Shown here one piece after another: positions 51,407 through 57,978 of a DNA stretch of 64,000 nt. A program made the position numbers and the translations under genes. This DNA comes from Steroidobacteraceae bacterium (GTDB taxonomy: Bacteria > Pseudomonadota > Gammaproteobacteria > Steroidobacterales > Steroidobacteraceae): positions 44,281 through 108,280 of the forward strand of contig JANWJS010000009.1 in NCBI GenBank assembly GCA_025451845.1, in the 5' to 3' direction. Positions within the stretch are counted from its first letter, which is position 1, and each line of letters starts with the position of its first letter. Below the pieces are notes generated by a model. That model was not told where the DNA came from. It ran no database searches and was given only the letters and a program-made list of their open reading frames with translations.

Positions 51407-51422
51407 TGGCACATCCGTTGCA
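51407..51422 (+). promoter_or_regulatory. Sigma-54 promoter upstream of first riboswitch
   Basis: TGGCACATCCGTTGCA matches the consensus TGGCAC-N5-TTGCA at every fixed position. Predicted transcription starts near 51433, some 20-25 bases before the GEMM aptamer and 260 bases before the lipoprotein gene. Confidence 0.75.
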
Positions 51423-51456
51423 CCTGTGCAGGCAAGCCGCCGACTCGCACTCGGAG

Positions 51457-51546
51457 GCGTGAAGAGCACAGCCCGTCGAAAGGCGGGTGTCGCAAAACTT
51501 CCGGTCTAACGGCGCGAGGCCTACGACAGCGGGGTTGCCGGGGTGG
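51457..51546 (+). ncRNA. Cyclic-di-GMP-I (GEMM) riboswitch, copy 1
   Basis: The stretch shows the GEMM layout: a 6-bp stem CCCGTC/GGCGGG closed by a GAAA tetraloop (51471-51486), then 'TGTCGCAAAACTTCCGGTCT' corresponding to the conserved GACGCAAAGCC..GGCCU strand, then a second stem and the 3' conserved 'ACAGCGGGGTTGCC'. The joining segment before the first stem (GAGCACAG) departs from the usual GCAAACC. Ends are approximate. It lies in the leader of the lipoprotein gene at 51693, consistent with control by a cyclic dinucleotide. An SD-masking hairpin follows at 51638-51682. Confidence 0.8.
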
Positions 51547-51637
51547 TCCTGAGCACTGTGCGCGTCAGCGCGCAGCGCAACACGGCAGCCTCGTGAAGAT
51601 ACGGTCGCGCTACGGCTGAAGCTTCGTGCAATCTCCT

Positions 51638-51682
51638 GAGCTGTGAGCTCGCCCGGGACACCGGCAACGGGTCGCACAGCTC
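51638..51682 (+). promoter_or_regulatory. SD-adjacent hairpin, likely expression platform of riboswitch 1
   Basis: GAGCTGTG (51638-51645) and CACAGCTC (51675-51682) form a perfect 8-bp stem that ends at the base before the Shine-Dalgarno GAGGGGAA. TCTCCT just before the 5' arm can pair with the SD through a small bulge, which would mask it. Confidence 0.45.
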
Positions 51683-51692
51683 GAGGGGAAGC

Positions 51693-52118
51693 ATGACGAA
51701 CGCCAAACGGGGGCGCGGGTCGCGCCGAGGGATCTATTTTTGTGCCGCAGCGCTGGGAATCGCACTCTCGGGCTGCGGCGGTGGCGGCGCGCCAGCCGGC
51801 AGCGCTGCAACATCGCAAAACAATTCGAGCAGCGCCAGTAGTCTGCCGGCGGCGAGCAGCACTGCCGTCAGCCTCAACTGGATACCGCCGACCGAAAACA
51901 CGGACGGCACGGCGCTGACGAACCTCTCCGGCTACGACATTCACTACGGCACGTCGTCGGGAAACTACACACAGTCGATCGCCGTCTCCAACGCCGGGAT
52001 CGCCACTTATGTCGTCGACAACCTGACGCCCGGAACCTACTACTTCTCCGTCGCCGCCGTGAATGCATCCGGCACGGAGAGTCCGATGTCGAGCGAAGTC
52101 AGCGCGCAGGTGAACTGA
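51693..52118 (+). CDS. Fn3-domain lipoprotein under riboswitch control, copy 1
   Basis: A 141-residue lipoprotein. The basic N-terminus 'NAKRGRGSRRGIYF' leads into a hydrophobic stretch and lipobox 'IALSGCGGGG' near residue 28. A Ser/Ala-rich linker of about 30 residues follows, then one Fn3-like domain ('VSLNWIPPTENTDGTALTNL', 'GYDIHYGTSSGNYTQSI', 'GTYYFSVAAVNASGTESPMS'). Such Fn3 domains are common on surface proteins of polysaccharide-making bacteria and may bind sugar or matrix. AGGGG five bases before ATG supports the start. A sigma-54 promoter and a GEMM riboswitch lie upstream. Its paralogue follows 232 bp downstream. Confidence 0.8.
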   Translation: MTNAKRGRGSRRGIYFCAAALGIALSGCGGGGAPAGSAATSQNNSSSASSLPAASSTAVSLNWIPPTENTDGTALTNLSGYDIHYGTSSGNYTQSIAVSNAGIATYVVDNLTPGTYYFSVAAVNASGTESPMSSEVSAQVN

Positions 52119-52149
52119 CTCCGCGGCACATGGCTGCGGTGCGCGTCAC

Positions 52150-52168
52150 GGAAATCGCCGCGATTTCC
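52150..52168. repeat. Inverted repeat between the two lipoprotein units
   Basis: GGAAATCG-CCG-CGATTTCC is a perfect 8-bp-arm repeat, 31 bp after the first lipoprotein stop and 15 bp before the second sigma-54 promoter. It has no T-run. It could be a weak transcript end or an operator. Confidence 0.4.
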
Positions 52169-52183
52169 GCTGACCGCTACCGC

Positions 52184-52199
52184 TGGCATGACCGTTGCA
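52184..52199 (+). promoter_or_regulatory. Sigma-54 promoter upstream of second riboswitch
   Basis: TGGCATGACCGTTGCA matches TGGCAC-N5-TTGCA with one change and exact spacing. Predicted start is near 52208-52210, right at the 5' edge of the second GEMM aptamer. The only TGTC nearby at the usual enhancer distance (52087-52090) lacks the GACG half. Confidence 0.7.
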
Positions 52200-52205
52200 G
52201 TAAGA

Positions 52206-52286
52206 ATGAGCAGCAAACCCGCCGCGAGGCGGGCGCGCAAAACTCCGGCCTGACGGCGCGGAGCCCGGGACAGCAGGTTGCCTGGC
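52206..52286 (+). ncRNA. Cyclic-di-GMP-I (GEMM) riboswitch, copy 2
   Basis: Closely follows the GEMM pattern: 'GAGCAGCAAACC', a 6-bp stem CCCGCC/GGCGGG with GCGA tetraloop (52218-52233), 'CGCGCAAAACTCCGGCCT', a GC-rich second stem, and 'ACAGCAGGTTGCCTGG' at the 3' end. It matches the consensus better than copy 1. Ends are approximate. The anti-SD strand of the downstream hairpin begins at 52295, nine bases after the aptamer. Confidence 0.85.
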
Positions 52287-52294
52287 AGCAGCCT

Positions 52295-52343
52295 CCCGAC
52301 CGGGTCTCGCCGCCAAGCCGGATGACGGGTCGCACGGGTCGGG
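52295..52343 (+). promoter_or_regulatory. SD-masking hairpin, likely expression platform of riboswitch 2
   Basis: CCCGACC (52295-52301) pairs perfectly with GGTCGGG (52337-52343), whose 3' bases are part of the Shine-Dalgarno GGGGAA of the lipoprotein gene at 52351. The 5' arm directly follows the aptamer, a typical layout for translational control. Confidence 0.5.
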
Positions 52344-52350
52344 GAACAAA

Positions 52351-52932
52351 ATGACGACAGCCCAACGGGGGCGCGGAGCGCGCCGCGGGATCTATATTTG
52401 CGCCGCCGCGGCGCTGGGAATCGCACTCTGCGGCTGCGGCGGCAACAGCGGCACTTCTTCGGTTGCCGCATCGGCGGCCGATGGCTCGGCTGCAACGGGC
52501 ACCTCGGCGCCCACTCAGGGCTCGACGCCGGGAACGAGCCCATCCGCCGGCAGCGGCACGGCGGCCGGATCCAGCGCCTCAGGGCCCAGCTCCGGATCGA
52601 CCGGCTCCGGTTCCACCAGCTCCAGTTCCAGCGGCTCCGGAACGAGCGGCCGCCATTCCTCTGGCGCAAGCGACGGCAACGTCACCCTCAACTGGCTTCC
52701 GCCGACGGAAAACACTGACGGTACGGCACTGACCAATCTCGCCGGATACGACATCCACTACGGCAAGTCTTCGCACCGGTACACGCAAAAAATTCGGGTG
52801 TCGAACGGCGGCATCGCGACCTACGTGGTGCAGGATCTGCCCAAGGGCAGGTACTACTTCTCGGTGGCGGCGCTCAATTCGCACGGAACCGAGAGCCCGC
52901 TGTCGGCCGAGGTCATCGCGACGGTAAACTGA
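52351..52932 (+). CDS. Fn3-domain lipoprotein under riboswitch control, copy 2
   Basis: A 193-residue paralogue of the protein at 51693. N-terminus 'TAQRGRGARRGIYICAAAAL' and lipobox 'IALCGCGGNS' are nearly the same. The linker is much longer, about 75 residues of Ser, Gly, Thr, Ala and Pro, probably a flexible stalk. The Fn3-like domain ('VTLNWLPPTENTDGTALTNL', 'GYDIHYGKSSHRYTQKIRVS', 'GRYYFSVAALNSHGTESPLS') is highly similar. GGGGAA seven bases before ATG fixes the start. A sigma-54 promoter and second GEMM riboswitch precede it. The whole unit (promoter, aptamer, gene) appears duplicated. Convergent with the oprM-like gene after 150 bp. Confidence 0.8.
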   Translation: MTTAQRGRGARRGIYICAAAALGIALCGCGGNSGTSSVAASAADGSAATGTSAPTQGSTPGTSPSAGSGTAAGSSASGPSSGSTGSGSTSSSSSGSGTSGRHSSGASDGNVTLNWLPPTENTDGTALTNLAGYDIHYGKSSHRYTQKIRVSNGGIATYVVQDLPKGRYYFSVAALNSHGTESPLSAEVIATVN

Positions 52933-53083
52933 CGACGGAGCGGCGCGACTCACGTCGTCCTCACCCCCAGGCCGGCCACGAACCTCTCCGAGAGCGTGAG
53001 CGCCGAGCGGATTGCGGCGGCGCGCTACGGATCGGCGAGCTCCCTCCCGCGCCGGAGGCCCGGCTCGGCCGGTGCAGCCATGG

Positions 53084-54562
53084 TCATTGCACCGTGCTCT
53101 TCACCGTCTCAGGGATGCCGGCGTTGTGCGCTCGCAGCTGGGCGCTGTCCCACCCGCCGCCCAGGGCATCGACCAGATCCGCGCTCGCCACCAGACGTTG
53201 ACTCTGAACGTTGAGCGCAGTGATCTGACTGTTGAGGCGCGCGGTTTGCGCCGTGAGCACACTGGCATAGTCGGCAACCCCAGCCTTGTACTGATTGAGC
53301 GTCAACGCCTCCGACTTCTCGGCATCGGCAACGGCCTGCTCCTGCTGCGCGTATTCGGTCTGCAGGTAATTCAGCGTCGCCAGATCGTCCTCGACCTGCT
53401 GGAAAGCGGTGAGCACGGTCTGCCGGTAGGTCGCAACAGCGGAATCGTAGAGCGCCCGGTTCTCGCGGATCTGCGCAATCGTCCCCCCGCCGTTGAACAG
53501 CGTCCCCGCGAACGAAGGCCCGAAGGACCACACCTGGTTGCTGACGCGGATCAGTTTGGAGAGCGAAGAGGAGGCGTAGCCGAACGAGCCCGAGAGTGTC
53601 AGGTCGGGGAACCAGGCGGACTCCGCCACGCCGATCTGCGCGTTCGCGCTCGCGACATCGCGCTCCGCGGCGGCGATGTCGGGGCGGCGCAGCAGCAGTT
53701 GCGAAGGCATGCCCACCGGCACCACGGGCACCGTCGAGGTGAACTCGCCCTGCCGGACGGTGAGCTGCGATGGCGCCTTGCCGATCAGCACGGCGATGGC
53801 GTGCTCGAGCTTGGCCCGGTCGAGCTCGATCGTGTTCTCCTGCGCCACCGTGTTCTCCAGCAGCGTGCGCGCCGAGTAGACGTCCGCGAGCGTCGTGACC
53901 CCGGCGTTGACACGGTTCTGGGCGATCTGCAGCGAGGCCTCGTAGTCCTGCACCGAGGTCTTCAGCAGCCGCAGCTGCTCCTCCTCGGCGCGCAGTTGGA
54001 AATAGTCCTCTGCCAGGGTCGCCTGCGCGGAGAGGCGCGCGGCGGCCACGTCGGCCGCGCTCGCCTGCGCCTTGGACACATTGCTCTCGAGCTCACGGCG
54101 GATCTTGCCCCAGATATCGAGGTCCCAACTGGCGTTCGCATCCGCGTCGTAGAGAGTGCGGGTACCGGACCCCGTCTGCACGAAACCGGAGGGACCGGAC
54201 AAGGCGCCGTTGCGGCTACCCGAGCCGCCACTACGCGTGGCGCCGGCGGAGAGGCCAATGTCCGGGAAGAAGGTGCCGCGGGTGACGCCTGCCGCCTCAC
54301 GCGCGGCGTAGTAAGAAGCCACTGCGGCCTTGAGGTTCTGATTGGACACCTCGACCTGCTGCTCCAGCGCGGTCAGCACCGGATCGTCGTAGATCGTCCA
54401 CCACCGCTCACTGGCAATCTGCGCCGGCGTCGCCGGTGTCCACCCCCGCGCTTCCTTGAATACCGGTGACGGCGTCGCCGCCGGACGATGATAGTTGGGT
54501 CCCACGGCGCAGGCGGTGAGCGCCAGCGCACAGGCCGCCGCAATCCATACGGCTCGGGTCAT
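53084..54562 (-). CDS. RND efflux outer-membrane factor (NodT/OprM family)
   Basis: A 492-residue outer-membrane lipoprotein channel. The lipobox is 'LALTACAVGPNYHRP' with Cys near residue 18. Two OEP repeats follow, with the typical 'ERWWTIYDDPVLTALEQQVE', 'NLKAAVASYYAAREAAGVTR', 'WDLDIWGKIRRELESNVSKA', 'VPVGMPSQLLLRRPDIAAAE' and 'AESAWFPDLTLSGSFGYASS'. It forms the outer-membrane tunnel of the MdtABC-type pump encoded upstream. Its ATG overlaps the stop of the second pump gene (ATGA), so it is the last gene of a four-gene operon. Substrates are not evident from sequence. Confidence 0.92.
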   Translation of the reverse strand: MTRAVWIAAACALALTACAVGPNYHRPAATPSPVFKEARGWTPATPAQIASERWWTIYDDPVLTALEQQVEVSNQNLKAAVASYYAAREAAGVTRGTFFPDIGLSAGATRSGGSGSRNGALSGPSGFVQTGSGTRTLYDADANASWDLDIWGKIRRELESNVSKAQASAADVAAARLSAQATLAEDYFQLRAEEEQLRLLKTSVQDYEASLQIAQNRVNAGVTTLADVYSARTLLENTVAQENTIELDRAKLEHAIAVLIGKAPSQLTVRQGEFTSTVPVVPVGMPSQLLLRRPDIAAAERDVASANAQIGVAESAWFPDLTLSGSFGYASSSLSKLIRVSNQVWSFGPSFAGTLFNGGGTIAQIRENRALYDSAVATYRQTVLTAFQQVEDDLATLNYLQTEYAQQEQAVADAEKSEALTLNQYKAGVADYASVLTAQTARLNSQITALNVQSQRLVASADLVDALGGGWDSAQLRAHNAGIPETVKSTVQ

Positions 54563-57500
54563 ATCGGCTGCGCTCGACTGGCGGGAGAGGGGAGATGTCT
54601 CTGCCTGGGGCGGCGGAACGTTCTCTTGAACCATAAGTGGAAGCGATCGAGGTAGATGTAGACGACCGGTGTGGTGTAGAGCGTCAGGATCTGGCTGATG
54701 AAGAGTCCGCCGACGATGGCGATGCCGAGGGGCTGGCGCATCTCGGAGCCCTGCCCGGTCATGACCGCCAGGGGCAGCGCGCCGAACATCGCCGCCAGGG
54801 TGGTCATCATGATCGGCCGGAAGCGCAGCATGCAAGCTGCGTGGATCGCCTCCGCCGCGCTGCCGCCTGTCCCCCGTAGCCCTTCGGGCGTTGGGGGATG
54901 ATGCCGCTGCGTCTCCAGCGCCACGTCCACCATCATGATGGCGTTCTTGAGAACGATGCCGATGAGCAGGATCACCGCGATCAGCGCGATGAGGGTGAAT
55001 TGCTGCCCGCAGAGCAAGAGCGCGAGCACCGCGCCGACACCGCTCGAAGGCAGGGTCGAGAGGATCGTGATCGGCTGCGTCAGGCTCTCGTATAGCACCC
55101 CGAGCACGATGTAAACCGCGAGCAGGGACGCGAGAATGAGCAGCGGCTCCTCGACGACGGTCTGCCGGAACACCTTCGCCGTGCCGGCGAACTCGCCGTG
55201 GATCGAGATCGGCACGTGCAGCTGCTGCATGCTGCGGTTGATCGCGGCCACGGCGGTGCCGAGCGACTCCCCCACAGGCAGGTTGAACGAGAATGTCGCC
55301 GCGACGAACGGCCCCTGGTGGTTGACGGCGAGCGGCGTGGTGCCGGGACCGTACTGGCTGAAGGCCGAGAGCGGCACCATGGTCTCCTGACTCGTGCTCA
55401 GCGCCGCGCCCGTGGAGGCCTTGCCCGTACTGCTGGTGAGCTGATTGAGCTGGTAGTTCTGCGCGGCGGTGCTCGTCGACGTCATGGCAGTCGTCGCGGC
55501 CGAGGTCGAATTACTAGTCGCAGCAGCGGTGGTTGCCGACGTGCCAGTCGCACCCGATGAACTGCTGCTCGACGCCGCGCTCCCGCCGATCCGGAACGCA
55601 CCCGCGGCGGGCGCGCTCGAGGCCGTGCCGCTCAGTGCACCGCCCGACGTACTGATGTAGATGTCTTTCAGCGTCTGCGGGCTCTGCCAGAACCGCGGGT
55701 CGACTTCCATTACGACGTGGTACTGGTTCATGTCCTGATAGATCGTGGATACGAGCCGCTGGCCGAACGCGTCGTAGAGCGTAGCGTCGATCTCGGACAT
55801 GTTGACGCCCAGGCGCGACGCGGTGGCACGGTTGATTTGCAGCCGTATGTCCAGACCGCTTTCCTGCCGATCGGAGCTCACGTCCTCGAGCGCAGGGTTG
55901 TTATCCAGGGCCTGCGTAATCCTGGGCGCCCAAGTGCTCAATAGGTGCAGGTCATCCGAGAGCAGGGTGTACTGATATTGCGCGTATCCCTGCCGCCCGC
56001 CGAAGCGGATGTCCTGGGCCGACTGCAGGAAGAGCCGCGCCCCGGTGACGCCGGCAAGCGACCGGCGCAAGCGTGCGATCACGGCGTCATCGCTCAGCTT
56101 GCGCTGCGAGAGAGGCTTGAGCTCCGAGAAGAGAAATCCGGAGTTGGTCGATCCGCCGCCGGGTCCGCCGCCGCCCGTGAAAGCAACCACGTGCGCGACG
56201 GCGGGGTCGCGCGCGACGGTCTTCGCGATCTGCACCATCTTGCCCTGCATCGCCTGGAAGGAGATGCTCTGGTCGGCGCGCACGAAGCCCACGAGCGCGC
56301 CCGAGCTCTGCTGCGGGAAGAAGCCCTTGGGCACGATCGCGAAGAGATAGAAGTTGAGCACCACGACCGCGAGCAGCACCACCATCACCACTCGGGGATG
56401 GCGGATCGCGTCCGCGAGCGTACGGCCGTAGAAGTCGCGCAAGCGATTGAACCCATACTCCACCGCGAGCAGGAAGCGGCCGAGGTGCGCCGGCGGGCGC
56501 AGGATGCGCCCGCAAAGCATGGGAGTCGTGGTCAGCGAGATGATCAGTGACAGCACCACGGTCACCGCCAGCGTCATTGCGAACTCGCGCAGCACTTTGC
56601 CGACGAGACCGCCCATCAAGAGGATGGGGATGAATACCGCGACCAGGGCGCTGCTCATCGCGAGGACGGTGAAACCGACTTCCCGGGCACCTTGGAGCGC
56701 GGCCTGCATGCGCGGCACACCGGCCTCCACGTGCCGGGTGATGTTCTCGATGACGACGATGGCATCGTCGACCACGAACCCGGTCGCCACCGTGAGCGCC
56801 ATGAGCGAGAGATTGTTCAGGCTGAACCCGAGGAGATACATCACCCCGAACGTGCCGACCAAAGACAGCGGCACCGCGACGGCAGGCACCAGCGCCGCGC
56901 GCGGGTTGCGCAACATCACCACCACCACCGTCACGACGAGCAGCATCGCGATGAGGAGCGTCACCTCGACATCATGCAGGGAGCTGCGGATGCTCTGCGT
57001 GCGGTCGTTGGTGAGGATGAGGTTGATGCCGGCCGGAATCGATGCGCGGATCTGCGGGACTACCGCCTTGATGGCATTGACGGTATCGATGACGTTGGCG
57101 CCTGGCTGCTTTCGGATGACGATCAGCACTCCGCGCTGACCCTCCGCCAGACCGAGGTTTCTCACGTCCTCGACGCCCGCCCCTATCGTCGCGATATCTC
57201 CCAGCCGGACCGCGGCACCGTTGCGGTAAGCGATGATGAGCGAGCGGTACTGCGCCGGCGTGGTGGCCGTGTCGTTGACGTAGATCTGGTAGCGATGCGA
57301 CGGGTCATCGATCGCTCCCTTGGGAGCGTTGGCGTTGGCGGCCGAAATGGCGGCGCGCACGTCCTCGAGTCCGATGCCGTACTTGAAGAGCGCCTGCGGA
57401 TTGAGATCGATGCGCACCGCCGGCAGCGAGCTGCCGTTGATGTCCACCTCACCCACGCCTTCGATCTGCAGCAGCTTCTGCTGGATGACCGTCGAGGCCG

Positions 57501-57969
57501 CATCGTACAGATCCCCGATCGGCAGCGTGTCGGAGGTGAGCGCGAGGATGAGGATCGGCGCATCCGACGGGTTGAACGCCCGGTAGGTCGGGTTCTGGCG
57601 CAGCGACCCCGGCAGGTCCTGGCGGGCCGCCTCGATCGCCGACTCGACGTCACTCTCGGCGCCGTGGATGTCGCGGTCGAGATCGAAAATGAGAATGATG
57701 CGCGAGCCCCCCTCGGAGCTCTCGGAACTCATCTCGTCGACACCCGCGATGGCGCTCAAGTGCCGCTCGAGCGGTGTCGTGACGCTGGTCGCCACCGTCT
57801 CGGGACTCGCCCCGGGGAGCTGCGCCATGACCACGATGGCCGGGAAGTCGACGGTCGGCATGGACGCGACCGGCAAAAGGAAATAGCAGGCGAGCCCGAC
57901 GAGCGCCAGCCCGCACGACAGCAGCGTCGTCGCGACCGGCCTCAAGACAAAGGGCCTGGAGATGTTCAT
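54559..57969 (-). CDS. mdtC: RND efflux transporter subunit, MdtC-like, with Ser/Thr-rich insertion
   Basis: An 1136-residue inner-membrane pump subunit with 12 helices. It begins 'FVLRPVATTLLSCGLALVGL', then 'TVDFPAIVVMAQLPGASPET'; helix 4 has '[18 protein letters not shown]' with the proton-relay Asp pair; 'ILLIGIVLKNAIMMVDVALE' lies near the end. Compared with about 1025 residues in MdtC it carries roughly 87 extra residues near 775-861, made almost wholly of Ser, Thr, Ala and Gly, inside the second periplasmic porter region. It would pair with the MdtB-like subunit as a heterotrimer. It starts 9 bp after that gene. Confidence 0.9.
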   Translation of the reverse strand: MNISRPFVLRPVATTLLSCGLALVGLACYFLLPVASMPTVDFPAIVVMAQLPGASPETVATSVTTPLERHLSAIAGVDEMSSESSEGGSRIILIFDLDRDIHGAESDVESAIEAARQDLPGSLRQNPTYRAFNPSDAPILILALTSDTLPIGDLYDAASTVIQQKLLQIEGVGEVDINGSSLPAVRIDLNPQALFKYGIGLEDVRAAISAANANAPKGAIDDPSHRYQIYVNDTATTPAQYRSLIIAYRNGAAVRLGDIATIGAGVEDVRNLGLAEGQRGVLIVIRKQPGANVIDTVNAIKAVVPQIRASIPAGINLILTNDRTQSIRSSLHDVEVTLLIAMLLVVTVVVVMLRNPRAALVPAVAVPLSLVGTFGVMYLLGFSLNNLSLMALTVATGFVVDDAIVVIENITRHVEAGVPRMQAALQGAREVGFTVLAMSSALVAVFIPILLMGGLVGKVLREFAMTLAVTVVLSLIISLTTTPMLCGRILRPPAHLGRFLLAVEYGFNRLRDFYGRTLADAIRHPRVVMVVLLAVVVLNFYLFAIVPKGFFPQQSSGALVGFVRADQSISFQAMQGKMVQIAKTVARDPAVAHVVAFTGGGGPGGGSTNSGFLFSELKPLSQRKLSDDAVIARLRRSLAGVTGARLFLQSAQDIRFGGRQGYAQYQYTLLSDDLHLLSTWAPRITQALDNNPALEDVSSDRQESGLDIRLQINRATASRLGVNMSEIDATLYDAFGQRLVSTIYQDMNQYHVVMEVDPRFWQSPQTLKDIYISTSGGALSGTASSAPAAGAFRIGGSAASSSSSSGATGTSATTAAATSNSTSAATTAMTSTSTAAQNYQLNQLTSSTGKASTGAALSTSQETMVPLSAFSQYGPGTTPLAVNHQGPFVAATFSFNLPVGESLGTAVAAINRSMQQLHVPISIHGEFAGTAKVFRQTVVEEPLLILASLLAVYIVLGVLYESLTQPITILSTLPSSGVGAVLALLLCGQQFTLIALIAVILLIGIVLKNAIMMVDVALETQRHHPPTPEGLRGTGGSAAEAIHAACMLRFRPIMMTTLAAMFGALPLAVMTGQGSEMRQPLGIAIVGGLFISQILTLYTTPVVYIYLDRFHLWFKRTFRRPRQRHLPSPASRAQPI

Positions 57970-57978
57970 CCCATCACC

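Noticed and set aside
52087..52104. TGTC-N10-AGCG as the enhancer site for the second sigma-54 promoter
   Set aside because: Only the TGTC half fits, and it lies inside the first lipoprotein gene; distance is right but the match is too poor.
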